From assembly GCF_025947185.1 (NCBI RefSeq), contig NZ_CP110001.1:2170001-2234000 (forward strand): a stretch of 64,000 nt of DNA, given 5' to 3'. The position numbers and the translations under genes are program-made. Below are positions 8,565-17,378 of the stretch, in pieces; the stretch's first letter is position 1; every line of letters starts with the position of its first letter. This DNA comes from Flavobacterium sp. N2038. GTDB lineage: Bacteria > Bacteroidota > Bacteroidia > Flavobacteriales > Flavobacteriaceae. The notes under the pieces were generated by a model. It saw nothing but the letters and a program-made list of their open reading frames with translations. It was not told where the DNA came from and did not search any database.

Positions 8565-9668
8565 ATGGAAAAATTAAAACGCCCAGTTTACGTAAAAGCT
8601 GGTACCGATGATTTTTTTAAAAAGTTGCGCACAGAAGTGAACGAGACTGTTTTACAAAATTCATCCTTGTACCTGTTGAACATTATTAAGTCTCTAGGAC
8701 TTGTAACTCTCTATTTTTTATTTTACTCCTGTATTTTACTGTTTGGAAACAGTACTTCATTATTATTTCTTTTTTACATTCTCTGTGGTATTACCATGAT
8801 TGTGCTTTTTATAAATGCCTTTCACGATGCTGCGCATGGTGCACTTTTTAAAAAACCGGTATATAATGAGCGATTTATGTATATTCTGGAGCTTTTTGGA
8901 GGAAATCACTGGCTTTGGACCCGTAGACACATAAATCTTCATCATGCATATCCAAATGTACCAGATTGGGATATCGATATCAAACAAAGTGATATAATCA
9001 GGATATTCCCCAATAGTCCATTGTTCAATTATCACAAATATCAGCACATTTATATGTGGATGATATATCCGCTATACAGTCTTAATTGGATTTATATTCG
9101 TGATTTTAAAGACTTCTTTGGAAATAAGAATAATTACGTCAAAAAAGTAGTGGATAAAATCCCCACGATTGAAGTATATAAGCTATTTGTGGCTAAAATT
9201 ATAAATCTGATTTATATGCTTTTTATACCTATGTGGCTCTTAAATCAGCCTTGGTATATGATTTTAGGAGCTTGGTTTGCCATGCATTTGTGCGGAAGCG
9301 CTTTAGGAGTTGTGGCATTAGTATCGACACATGTAGACGAAGATGCGCATTTTCCGGGGACAGATGAGGAGGGACATCTTTCTGATACATGGGCAATGCA
9401 TCAAATGATTGTAACCAAAGATTTTAGTACTAATAGCAAACTTGCCAATTTTTTATACGGAGGTTTTACCCATCATGTTGCGCATCATCTTTTTCCTGGT
9501 GTCGCCCATACCTATTATCCTTATATCACTCCAATTATTATGCGCTATGCAGAAGAATATGATCTTCCGTACACTTCCTATCCGTTTTATCATGCCGTGC
9601 GTTCGCATTTCAGAATGTTAAGAGATAAAGGAGTTCAGGAAAATATCATGAATTTAGGAGAAATTTAG
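8565..9668 (+). CDS. Membrane fatty-acid desaturase (acyl-lipid/acyl-CoA type)
   Basis: A 367-residue di-iron membrane desaturase with the three His boxes of the family: HDAAH at 87-91, HINLHH at 122-127 and HHVAHH at 303-308. Hydrophobic segments at about 42-75 and 210-260 fit two membrane hairpins that place the boxes on the cytoplasmic face. The sequence is closest in style to linoleoyl-type front-end desaturases (RRHINLHHAYPN, THHVAHHLFPGV), but no N-terminal cytochrome b5 domain is present, so a separate electron donor is needed. Substrate position cannot be told. The neighbouring prenyl synthase fusion leaves open a terpenoid or lipid-tailoring role. Confidence 0.92.
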   Translation: MEKLKRPVYVKAGTDDFFKKLRTEVNETVLQNSSLYLLNIIKSLGLVTLYFLFYSCILLFGNSTSLLFLFYILCGITMIVLFINAFHDAAHGALFKKPVYNERFMYILELFGGNHWLWTRRHINLHHAYPNVPDWDIDIKQSDIIRIFPNSPLFNYHKYQHIYMWMIYPLYSLNWIYIRDFKDFFGNKNNYVKKVVDKIPTIEVYKLFVAKIINLIYMLFIPMWLLNQPWYMILGAWFAMHLCGSALGVVALVSTHVDEDAHFPGTDEEGHLSDTWAMHQMIVTKDFSTNSKLANFLYGGFTHHVAHHLFPGVAHTYYPYITPIIMRYAEEYDLPYTSYPFYHAVRSHFRMLRDKGVQENIMNLGEI

Positions 9669-9687
9669 AGGTTGATAGTTCTAATAT

Positions 9688-9713
9688 AAAAAAGCGGTGA
9701 AAACCGCTTTTTT
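9688..9713. terminator. Bidirectional terminator between convergent genes
   Basis: AAAAAGCGGT-GAAA-ACCGCTTTTTT. It has A and T runs on both sides and serves the desaturase and the lipoprotein gene, whose stop codon overlaps its last bases. Confidence 0.85.
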
Positions 9714-10233
9714 ACTCTTTACTCTTTACGTCACTCATTTTTGCATTTAAATCTTGCAGAAGAGAGTCTTTCAGGACAATTTTAAAATTATCTTCTGCAA
9801 AAACAGTTAGTTTAGATTCACTGAATTTATAGATGTTGATTTTATTGTTTTTTGTGTCAATAAACAGATCATAAGAATAAGTACTACAATCGTGTTGTTT
9901 GCATCCGCTGGCATGCAAAATATCACCTTGTTTAGTAAAAGGAGTCTCAGTATTCCAGTTTTTAACCATTTCATCGTAATTAGAACCTAGTAATGTTTTT
10001 AATCTCGGGGTAACACTACTTTTTGATAAGAAGTTACTTCCAACCACACTTTTGCCTACCAAAGTGCTAAGCGTATCTAATGGATGCGTTACTGCAGAAT
10101 CCGATTTTAACGATTCGGTAATAATTGAAGTCGAATCTGTTGTTGGAACACTTTTAATGGCATCTTTTTTACAGGAAGATAACATGAAAACACTCCATGC
10201 AGCTATAAATAAATGTTTCGTTCTTTTGTTCAT
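9712..10233 (-). CDS. Hypothetical lipoprotein
   Basis: A 173-residue protein with a lipoprotein signal peptide (MNKRTKHLFIAAWSVFMLSSCKKD, Cys21 lipidated). A Ser/Thr-rich linker to about residue 70 follows, then a compact C-terminal domain (HASGCKQHDCSTYSYDLFID, KINIYKFSESKLTVFAED). Two extra Cys in the GCKQHDC motif could form a disulfide. No family is recognised. It is probably attached to the outer or inner membrane facing the periplasm. Confidence 0.75.
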   Translation of the reverse strand: MNKRTKHLFIAAWSVFMLSSCKKDAIKSVPTTDSTSIITESLKSDSAVTHPLDTLSTLVGKSVVGSNFLSKSSVTPRLKTLLGSNYDEMVKNWNTETPFTKQGDILHASGCKQHDCSTYSYDLFIDTKNNKINIYKFSESKLTVFAEDNFKIVLKDSLLQDLNAKMSDVKSKE

Positions 10234-10459
10234 AGGATCTGAATTTTTGAATTAAATATTTGATTTATAAATTCTTATTGAGCTAATTTAATGAAAAAAC
10301 ATCAATTGATGGTTTTAAAATAAAAGGTAATTATGGAGTAATTGCGAAAAAAGAATGGCTTTTTTATTGCATTGCTTTGTATCAATTTTAAAAATTGGAA
10401 GATATTAAACTAAAGATTGCATTTTTTTGATTAATTTCAATTTTCTAATAAGCCCCGTT

Positions 10460-11113
10460 ATGTCACAATTTATTAAGACCACATTTCTTTTCGTTTCTCT
10501 TTTTTGGATCACTTTTTCAAATGCCCAAAATGAGGCTTATACAGGTCACACAAAAGAAACAATTTCAGATACTACTTTTGTTAACTTAAAAGACTACAGT
10601 TCCGATTTTATATATGATATGAAGTATGCGACCGAAGATAATTTTTTAAAAGCCAAAGTTTATGACTGCGCAGAGTGTTTTTTACGTTTAAAAACAGTTC
10701 AGGCGCTTATTGCAGCAAATAATGATTTTAAGAAAAAAGGATTCAAAATAAAATTGTACGATTGTTACCGACCATTGTCAATACAAAAAAAAATGTGGGA
10801 GATTGTATCCAATCCTGAGTATGTGGCAGATCCAAAAAAAGGCTCCATCCACAATAGAGGAGGAGCCGTAGATATTTCTTTGGTGGATCGTAATGGTAAA
10901 GAAGTTGATATGGGAACCGCTTTTGATTTCTTCGGAAGCAAAGCCAGTCACAATTATACCGATCTTCCAAAAGGAGTAAAATCGAACAGAAAGTTTCTAA
11001 AGAAAATAATGATTCAAAACGGTTTCAATTCTTTTGATTCTGAATGGTGGCACTATAATTTAAAAACAGGTCTTAAAGATAAGGTTTCCAATCAAAAATG
11101 GGAATGTAAATAG
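10460..11113 (+). CDS. D-Ala-D-Ala dipeptidase, VanX/DdpX family
   Basis: I chose the ATG at 10460 over an upstream TTG because it begins a clean signal peptide (MSQFIKTTFLFVSLFWITFSNAQ). The mature part has the VanX zinc site: SIHNRGGAVDISLV supplies His and Asp, and SEWWHYNL supplies the general base Glu and the last His. The YDCYRP loop with its Arg is also typical. Such enzymes hydrolyse D-Ala-D-Ala; an exported, chromosomal copy without van genes points to peptidoglycan peptide scavenging rather than vancomycin resistance. Confidence 0.9.
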   Translation: MSQFIKTTFLFVSLFWITFSNAQNEAYTGHTKETISDTTFVNLKDYSSDFIYDMKYATEDNFLKAKVYDCAECFLRLKTVQALIAANNDFKKKGFKIKLYDCYRPLSIQKKMWEIVSNPEYVADPKKGSIHNRGGAVDISLVDRNGKEVDMGTAFDFFGSKASHNYTDLPKGVKSNRKFLKKIMIQNGFNSFDSEWWHYNLKTGLKDKVSNQKWECK

Positions 11114-11677
11114 TTATTCAACACATCTGATATTCTGAATAAAGTAAGTGTCAGGATTAGTGACCTTGCCATTCATTTCAGAAGTCAATTCATTTTTAAC
11201 GATATAATCTTCAATGTCAGTAAGGTATTTAATACGCATAAGTGATACTGGTGATTTTTTAAGTTCTTCAAAATTATCTTTCATAAACATGAAAATTCCG
11301 GTATTTACACGATTGTCAAATTCTCCATTATGGATAAGAGTACCACAGTTTTCCTGATCGATGTGCATTAATGTTACTACTTTTCCGTTTTGTAATTGTA
11401 GAAATACTCTCGAATTTTTGTCAAAGCATTTCGCTTTAATAAAATCTTTGCTTTTTTGAATAAGCTGTAAGTTTAATGTTGGCAAACCATCTGTTTGTGC
11501 CAGTGAGAAAAAGATATAATTTGAAGTTGCTCCAAAGTTTTTTTCACTCATTAAATATTCGTTTGTTATTTTATAAGTACCAATCGAGTCTGTTACATTG
11601 GCACTGTATTCACATGGTTTTTGTGAAAATGCAGTAAGCGTTAATAGAAAAAAGGTTAGTGTAATTAGTTGTTTCAT
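11114..11677 (-). CDS. Hypothetical secreted protein
   Basis: The ATG at 11675-11677 is preferred over a TTG at 11696-11698 because it gives a standard signal peptide (MKQLITLTFFLLTLTAFSQ) and starts two bases after the stop of the upstream methyltransferase gene. The mature 168 residues include several Cys (KPCEYS, AKCFDK, QENCGT, NIRCVE) and no recognised domain. Close spacing makes it the last gene of the 13955-11114 operon. Confidence 0.75.
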   Translation of the reverse strand: MKQLITLTFFLLTLTAFSQKPCEYSANVTDSIGTYKITNEYLMSEKNFGATSNYIFFSLAQTDGLPTLNLQLIQKSKDFIKAKCFDKNSRVFLQLQNGKVVTLMHIDQENCGTLIHNGEFDNRVNTGIFMFMKDNFEELKKSPVSLMRIKYLTDIEDYIVKNELTSEMNGKVTNPDTYFIQNIRCVE

Positions 11678-11679
11678 TT

Positions 11680-12861
11680 TTAAGTTATTTTTCTGCAAAT
11701 TAAAACTATTTTGTTATCATTTTTATCAGTTGTAAAAAAACAATAAATATTTCCACCATTTTTTACTTTCCATTTTTTTCGGATGTTTTCTACTGTTTCC
11801 GGAAAATTTCGGGTTGTAATATTAGCCTGCTTATTTAGGAGCTCAGTTTTCATCTCATTTTTACTGAACGGAATCATCTTCTCGATTTCAAAAGTTCTTC
11901 CCGGAAAATCAATTAAATCTTCTGAAGTATATAAATGAGAGTGTTTGTGAAGCTTATTTATTTTAAAAGCTGAGCTAACTTCATCAAATCCGCCAGATTT
12001 CATGATGGCCGCATTGGGTTCGTAAAGATATTTCTGAGGTAAATGATAGGATAGAAATTCACTTTCGTCATTCAAAATAAAATCAAAAGTTTCTGTTTTT
12101 TCTTTGAGAATATTGGCCGTTTTTAAGCTGATTTTGCCTGAATAATTTTTGTGAATTTCAAATAGTAATTCCTTTACTTCATTTTCAAGCGCAATAATAT
12201 GAATATTTTTAACGAATTTCAATTCAGACAAACCTGCTGAAATATCCAATAATGGAGCCGTTTTTATTAAAATGGAATTCGTTTTTTCAAAATAAAAGTC
12301 TAAAGAATCAGGAACATTTGGCAAACAGTCTTTTAGCATGAAAACTTTGCCTTTTGCATCATTTCTTCTGGACGGGTCAATATAAATCCAGTCCCATTTT
12401 GTTTCAGATTCTTTTAAAATATTAGCAGAATCACCGGCATAACAAAAACAGTTTTTTACATTTAATTGCTGCAAATTATGCTTTACAACCGAAGATAATT
12501 CTTCATTGATTTCGCAATGGGCAACAACTTTAAACTTTTTTGCAAAATAATAATCATCTACTCCAAAACCTCCGGTAAGGTCAATTATAGTTTCGCCTTC
12601 AATTAGCGAAGATTTGTAAGCTGCAGTTTTTTCAGATGAGGTTTGTTCAATAGAAATTTTACTGGGATAAACGATATTTTCAGTCGAAAACCAGGTTGGT
12701 AGTTTCTCTTTTGCTTTTGTTTTAGCTTCAATCTGATTTAAAATCAAAATCCAGTCTACTTCAGGAAAAGGATTTTTCTGAAGGGCTAATTTTGTAATTG
12801 ATGCACCACAATTTTGGGAGATAAAATCCTGAATATTCTGGTGCAGAATTGAAGTGTTCAA
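11680..12861 (-). CDS. Class I SAM-dependent methyltransferase, PG_1098/THUMP-like type
   Basis: A 393-residue cytoplasmic protein. The Rossmann core shows the SAM-binding loop DLTGGFGVDDYYFAK near residues 90-105 and an IYIDPSRRND motif near 175-185, which replaces the usual catalytic loop in this Bacteroidota family. The C-terminal part (LPQKYLYEPNAAIMKSG, FPGRTFEIEKMIPF) matches the THUMP-like domain seen in PG_1098-type proteins. The substrate is probably RNA but is not established. It follows the AI-2E gene by two bases. Confidence 0.85.
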   Translation of the reverse strand: MNTSILHQNIQDFISQNCGASITKLALQKNPFPEVDWILILNQIEAKTKAKEKLPTWFSTENIVYPSKISIEQTSSEKTAAYKSSLIEGETIIDLTGGFGVDDYYFAKKFKVVAHCEINEELSSVVKHNLQQLNVKNCFCYAGDSANILKESETKWDWIYIDPSRRNDAKGKVFMLKDCLPNVPDSLDFYFEKTNSILIKTAPLLDISAGLSELKFVKNIHIIALENEVKELLFEIHKNYSGKISLKTANILKEKTETFDFILNDESEFLSYHLPQKYLYEPNAAIMKSGGFDEVSSAFKINKLHKHSHLYTSEDLIDFPGRTFEIEKMIPFSKNEMKTELLNKQANITTRNFPETVENIRKKWKVKNGGNIYCFFTTDKNDNKIVLICRKIT

Positions 12862-12863
12862 TG

Positions 12864-13955
12864 TTAAATTCTTTCGGTTAATACGGAGACAATTTTGTTG
12901 TCAGGAAAAAATTCTTTTAAAATTACTTTAACCATTGTAAAAACCGGAATGGCAATAATCATTCCCACAATTCCAAAGGTTATACCACTTATTAAAGTAA
13001 TTAAGAATATTTCTAACGGATGCGAATTTACACTTTTTGATGAAATTATGGGCTGACTAATATTATTATCAATAGCCTGAACCAATAAAAAGCCTATGAT
13101 TACATAGATTGTTGTTGGTAAAATTTCTGATTGAAAATCCTGACCGATTAAACTAATCATAGTTAAAATCCCGGCCAATATAGTTCCGATAATCGGACCA
13201 ATATAAGGTATAACATTTAGGATGGCGCATAAAAAGGCAATTACAAAAGCATTTTTATTTCCAAAAATCATTAAAACAATAAGATACAAAATAAAAACAA
13301 CCGTTAATTGAAGTAGTAAACCAATAAAATAGCGGGTTAAGAAATGATTTATTTTTGCGATTGAGTTTAAAATTTTATCCTCGTTGGTGTCAGGAAGAAT
13401 TTTTCGGGCACTTACTTTAAATGCCTCCTGATCTTTAATAAAGAAAAAAGTAATAAAAAAGACAGAAACTAATCCCATTCCAAGATCAGCCATAAAACCT
13501 ATAATTGAGTTTAGAAAACCAGTAAAATAAGTAAAATCTATTATAGAAGTTATTTTAGAATCTTTTAAAACTTTATTCAAATCGACATGCTGAATATTGA
13601 AATAGGTTTCTATACTGCGTTCTGTCTGAATAAATTGATTTTGTAAATTATTGGTATCCAATAAAGATAGATTATTGGCCTGAGAAATAATTAAGGGCAC
13701 AAATAACAATATAAAACCAACTATTGCCAGAATAAATAAAATAAGAGCGGTTGTGGCTGCTAGTGAGTTGCTGAATTTTAATTTATTTTTTAAAAACTGT
13801 ACTAAAGGATTCGCAATCAAACACAGTATTAGTGAGATACATAAGTAAACAATTACGGTTTGTATTTCATACAGAAAATATAAAACGATCGCGATAACAA
13901 GTATGGTAGCTAAAGCTCTTAAAATTCCGTTTGAAATAATTTTCGAAGTTATCAT
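12864..13955 (-). CDS. AI-2E family transporter
   Basis: A 363-residue integral membrane protein of the TqsA/YdiK/PerM superfamily. It has about eight hydrophobic segments, an N-terminal pair (LATILVIAIVLYFLYEI, VIVYLCISLILCLI) and the conserved NVIPYIGPIIGT loop after the fifth or sixth segment. Family members export autoinducer-2 or act as Na+/H+ antiporters; the substrate cannot be assigned. It is the first gene of a tightly packed operon with the methyltransferase. Confidence 0.9.
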   Translation of the reverse strand: MITSKIISNGILRALATILVIAIVLYFLYEIQTVIVYLCISLILCLIANPLVQFLKNKLKFSNSLAATTALILFILAIVGFILLFVPLIISQANNLSLLDTNNLQNQFIQTERSIETYFNIQHVDLNKVLKDSKITSIIDFTYFTGFLNSIIGFMADLGMGLVSVFFITFFFIKDQEAFKVSARKILPDTNEDKILNSIAKINHFLTRYFIGLLLQLTVVFILYLIVLMIFGNKNAFVIAFLCAILNVIPYIGPIIGTILAGILTMISLIGQDFQSEILPTTIYVIIGFLLVQAIDNNISQPIISSKSVNSHPLEIFLITLISGITFGIVGMIIAIPVFTMVKVILKEFFPDNKIVSVLTERI

Positions 13956-14012
13956 ATTTTAGTTTTAGAGCATAAATATAGGAAAAAGCTTTGGAAATTT
14001 TTATTGAAGCAA

Positions 14013-14045
14013 AAAAAAGCGAGATGGTTTACATCTCGCTTTTAT
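14013..14045 (-). terminator. Terminator of the metalloprotease gene
   Basis: A 12-bp stem (AAAAGCGAGATG / CATCTCGCTTTT) with a five-base loop. On the minus strand it is followed by a T run. It lies between the metalloprotease stop and the AI-2E start. Confidence 0.8.
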
Positions 14046-14063
14046 ATACAATTTCTTTAGCTG

Positions 14064-15017
14064 TTATTGAGCAAAAGAATATCTTGCGCCTCCACTTGTG
14101 AAAATTGCAGAAATTCTGCTTTTTTGACCGTTTGAGAACATGTACATTGCATTGTCATCTACATAATCCATATAGTTCATTGTCATCTCTACAGGAGTAC
14201 CAGAACAAGTACTGTAGTGAGGATATGCAGGAACGCCGTAGTTTGCAGTGTTGTGAGTTGGAGTATCAGCAACTAAGTCGCTTCCGCAATTAGCATCTCC
14301 CCAAATGTGACGTAAATTCATCCAGTGACCCACTTCGTGAGTAGCAGTTCTTCCTAAGTTGTAAGGAGCACTTGCAGAACCAGACAATCCAAAGTATTTA
14401 GAATCAATTACAACTCCATCTGTAGCAGAAGCTCCTCCTGGAAATTGTGCATAACCTAAAATTCCGCCTCCAATAGTACAAGCCCACATATTAAGCTTAG
14501 TAGTAGGAGAAGTTGGTGCTAAACCACCTTGTGCCGTTTTTTTCATGGCATCATTTGTTCCCCAAGAAGTTTTTGTAGTCGATTTTCTAATAACCTGATC
14601 TAGAACAAATGTAATTCCTACATTAGCTTTTACACCTGCAAAAAGTGCAGGAACACTGTTGAAATCTGAATTTAGGGCATTAAAATCTTTGTTTAAAACA
14701 TCAATCTGAGATTGAATTTGTGCGTTTGAGATATTCTCTGCTGTTGTTTTGTACAAAACGTTTACAACAACTGGAATTTCAATTTTACCGTTTACTAAAC
14801 GACCTGTCATAAGTTGTTTGTTAGTAAAAGCTTCAATTTCATTCATTCTGATTGCCAACATTGGGTCAGCTTTTAATTGAGCTTCTAAAACATCCTGACT
14901 TGCGCAAGTACGAAGAGTTGCTTTTGCTGCTGCTTCAGAATTTGAACTGTCAGTTTGGTCGTTCTGACAAGAAAACAGCACTAATGCTGTAAATGCGGTA
15001 ATAAAAATTTTTTTCAT
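14064..15017 (-). CDS. M43-type zinc metalloprotease lipoprotein (pappalysin/cytophagalysin family)
   Basis: A 317-residue protein with a lipobox at Cys17 (ALVLFSCQND). The zinc site is HEVGHWMNLRH at 227-237, the extended HExxHxxGxxH-like form with Asn in place of Gly. The Met-turn segment is MTMNYMDYVDD near residue 280. Mid-domain features (GILGYAQFPGG, DGVVIDSKYFG) match M43B enzymes. No type IX secretion C-terminal domain is present, so it is probably anchored in a membrane. It would digest proteins outside the cytoplasm. A long AT-rich region lies upstream. Confidence 0.92.
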   Translation of the reverse strand: MKKIFITAFTALVLFSCQNDQTDSSNSEAAAKATLRTCASQDVLEAQLKADPMLAIRMNEIEAFTNKQLMTGRLVNGKIEIPVVVNVLYKTTAENISNAQIQSQIDVLNKDFNALNSDFNSVPALFAGVKANVGITFVLDQVIRKSTTKTSWGTNDAMKKTAQGGLAPTSPTTKLNMWACTIGGGILGYAQFPGGASATDGVVIDSKYFGLSGSASAPYNLGRTATHEVGHWMNLRHIWGDANCGSDLVADTPTHNTANYGVPAYPHYSTCSGTPVEMTMNYMDYVDDNAMYMFSNGQKSRISAIFTSGGARYSFAQ

Positions 15018-15482
15018 AATAATTTGGGTTTTTGTTATAAAAAATTATAATTGGTTAATTATGTGGCAATTTTATAACAAAAAAATATTATGAAAAAATA
15101 TTACAAAGATTATTTTGTCAGAAATTTTACAAACCCTTACAAATACTGATTCCTACAAAAAAAGCGTTAAAAATATTAATAAGTTTTTTCTTTCTTTGTT
15201 TATTTTATGCATTTTATCGTGATTATGTGTATTTTAACGATAATTTCAACAAATTAAATTGATGTAAAGTCGAAATGATGTTTCGCAGGAATTTTTCAAA
15301 GTTCAATTTTTTGATTTATTTGGAGTTTTAGAGTTTATTTTTCTTACTTAGCTTTAAATCTTCTTTAGCAATGTAAAATTGTATATCTTTTGTAGTGATG
15401 GATTACTCTTATCCAAAAAAAATAAAATTAAAGTAATGTTTTGTTGTAGTAAAATATCTATAGTTAAAAACTTTTAAAAATT
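15018..15482. other. Intergenic region with no gene seen
   Basis: About 465 AT-rich bases between the metalloprotease start and the trmH stop. I see no convincing reading frame or RNA. The part near 15018 must hold the metalloprotease promoter; the part near 15480 has no strong terminator hairpin. Confidence 0.5.
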
Positions 15483-15980
15483 TTATAAAGAAGTAATTTC
15501 ATAAAGCGCAATACTGGCAGCTTGAACCACATTCATACTGCTGTTTTTGCCAAACATATTAATATGAACAATTTGATGTGAAATTTTCAAAAGCTCATCT
15601 GAAATTCCATCAATTTCGCTTCCCAATAAAAGTGCAATTTTTTGATTCTCAGGAATGCTAACTTCTTTTAGGGGTTTGCTGTTACTTGCAATTTCAAGAG
15701 CGATAATTTCAAAGTTGTTATCTTTTAGATACGATACAACATCAGAGGTTTCTTCAATAATAGTGTGGGGTACATGAAGATGTGTACTACGTGAGGTTTT
15801 GTTAATTTTTCTTGGTGTAAGTGGAATGTCTTTTCCCAGAAAAATAATATTTTCAACCCCAAAAGCTTCACTAATTCTAAATATTGACCCAATATTCTGC
15901 TGAAAGTAAATATGATCACAAATCAGGGTTATCGGAAATGTTTTTCTTTCAAATTGATTATCGTAGTGAGTAAGCTGCAC
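15483..15980 (-). CDS. TrmH/SpoU-family RNA 2'-O-methyltransferase
   Basis: A 165-residue SPOUT enzyme starting at GTG (complement of 15978-15980). The three SPOUT motifs are visible: NIGSIFRISEAFG near the N-terminus, IALLLGSEIDGISDELL, and the knot motif NSSMNVVQAASIALYEI. It methylates the 2'-OH of a tRNA or rRNA nucleotide; the exact target is not predictable. It is the last gene of the tsaD-rsmE-DUF4159-trmH operon, eleven bases after the DUF4159 gene. Confidence 0.9.
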   Translation of the reverse strand: MQLTHYDNQFERKTFPITLICDHIYFQQNIGSIFRISEAFGVENIIFLGKDIPLTPRKINKTSRSTHLHVPHTIIEETSDVVSYLKDNNFEIIALEIASNSKPLKEVSIPENQKIALLLGSEIDGISDELLKISHQIVHINMFGKNSSMNVVQAASIALYEITSL

Positions 15981-15991
15981 TTTATTTAAAA

Positions 15992-16630
15992 TTAGTTGGT
16001 AAAAATATAATTGATAATGTTAGCACCCATTTTTAAGGCTTTGTCTCTTACATTAGCAGGATCGTTATGAACTTCAGGATCTTCCCAGCCGTCACCCAAA
16101 TCACATTCGTAAGTATATAAAAGTACGAGTTTGTTTTCTACAAAAATCCCGAATGCCTGAGCGCGGGTGCCATCGTGTTCATGAATTTTTGGCAATCCGT
16201 TCGGAAAAGGATACGGCTTTTGAAAAATAGGATGGCTGGCAGGAATTTCGATTAAATTATTATTAGGAAATATTTTTTTGATTTCTTTTCGAATATATTG
16301 ATCCATTCCATAATTATCATCAATATGAAGAAAACCGCCGGCAGTAAGATAATTTCTTAGGTTAGTAACATCAGAATCACTAAAAACAACATTTCCGTGA
16401 CCTGTCATGTGTACAAAAGGATACGAAAGCAAATCAGGATTACTAGGTTCTACCGTTGATGGTTTTGCTTTAATTCTGGTATTGATATTCAGATTGCAAA
16501 AACGAATTAAGTTAGGCAATGAAGTTGGATTTGCATACCAGTCACCACCACCACTGTATTTTAGTAAAGCGATTTCTTGTGAAAAAGAAGAAATAGAAAC
16601 GAATAAAAACAAATAGAATATTTTTTTCAT
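15992..16630 (-). CDS. DUF4159 domain protein, secreted
   Basis: A 212-residue protein with a signal peptide (MKKIFYLFLFVSISSFSQ). The mature part matches DUF4159: GGGDWYANPTSLPNLIRF, MTGHGNVVFSD, then GGFLHIDDNYGMDQYIRKE. Known members are found near MoxR/VWA-type clusters and have a glutamine-amidotransferase-like fold, but their role is not established. Here it sits in an RNA-modification operon between rsmE and trmH, which may be only transcriptional convenience. Confidence 0.88.
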   Translation of the reverse strand: MKKIFYLFLFVSISSFSQEIALLKYSGGGDWYANPTSLPNLIRFCNLNINTRIKAKPSTVEPSNPDLLSYPFVHMTGHGNVVFSDSDVTNLRNYLTAGGFLHIDDNYGMDQYIRKEIKKIFPNNNLIEIPASHPIFQKPYPFPNGLPKIHEHDGTRAQAFGIFVENKLVLLYTYECDLGDGWEDPEVHNDPANVRDKALKMGANIINYIFTN

Positions 16631-16662
16631 GACAAAGTAAATCTTAATTTTTGCGTGAAACT

Positions 16663-17376
16663 TTAATTAGGCATTTCATTAAAAAACACAACACTATGAC
16701 AAGCAACAACCGCCGCAGTTTCTGTTCGCAAACGCGTATTTCCTAAAGTTACCGGCTGAAAATTATTTCCTAAAGCAAGAGCAATTTCTTTTTCAGAGAA
16801 GTCACCTTCCGGTCCTATTAATAATGTGACATTTTCGTTTGGCTTCAAAATTTCTTTCAATGATTTTTTATCCGTTTCCTCACAATGTGCAATTAACTGT
16901 AAACCTTCATTTTTTTGTTTAATAAACTCTTTAAACGTAATTGCGTCATTTAATTTTGGAAGAAAAGTTTCATTTGACTGCTTCATAGCTGATAAAATGA
17001 TTTTTTCAAAACGTTCTAAATTAATCACTTTTCTTTCAGAACGATCACAGATAATTGGAGTAATTTCCTGAATTCCAATTTCAGTTGCTTTCTCCAGAAA
17101 CCATTCAAAACGATCATTCATTTTGGTTGGAGCAACTGCCAAATGCAGACGAAATTTTGGTTCAGGAGATTTTGTAATCGAAAGTATTCTAACGATACAT
17201 TTATTGTCTGAAGCTAAAGTAATTTCAGTTTCGAATAATAAACCTAAACCGTTGGTGACATGTAAAATGTCAGAATCTTTTTTGCGTAAAACCTTTATAA
17301 TATGTCGGCTTTCTTCTTTATCAAAAGAAAAAGTTTCGGTCGTTTCGTCAATATCAGGATTGTAAAATAATTGCAT
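16663..17376 (-). CDS. rsmE: 16S rRNA (uracil-1498 N3)-methyltransferase
   Basis: A 237-residue SPOUT protein of normal RsmE length. The N-terminal PUA-like part has EESRHIIKVLRKK. The SPOUT part has CDRSERKV, LLIGPEGDFSEKEI and TLGNTRLRTETAAV, the family signatures. RsmE methylates U1498 in the decoding region of 16S rRNA. The start codon is two bases after the tsaD stop, so translation is likely coupled. Confidence 0.95.
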   Translation of the reverse strand: MQLFYNPDIDETTETFSFDKEESRHIIKVLRKKDSDILHVTNGLGLLFETEITLASDNKCIVRILSITKSPEPKFRLHLAVAPTKMNDRFEWFLEKATEIGIQEITPIICDRSERKVINLERFEKIILSAMKQSNETFLPKLNDAITFKEFIKQKNEGLQLIAHCEETDKKSLKEILKPNENVTLLIGPEGDFSEKEIALALGNNFQPVTLGNTRLRTETAAVVACHSVVFFNEMPN

Positions 17377-17378
17377 AA

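Noticed and set aside
10460..11113. Vancomycin resistance determinant (vanX)
   Set aside because: A lone exported chromosomal dipeptidase without vanH/vanA, in a Gram-negative type cell, is better explained by murein peptide scavenging.
15018..15482. Possible small genes in the long gap upstream of the metalloprotease
   Set aside because: Only short frames with no start, signal or composition bias were found.
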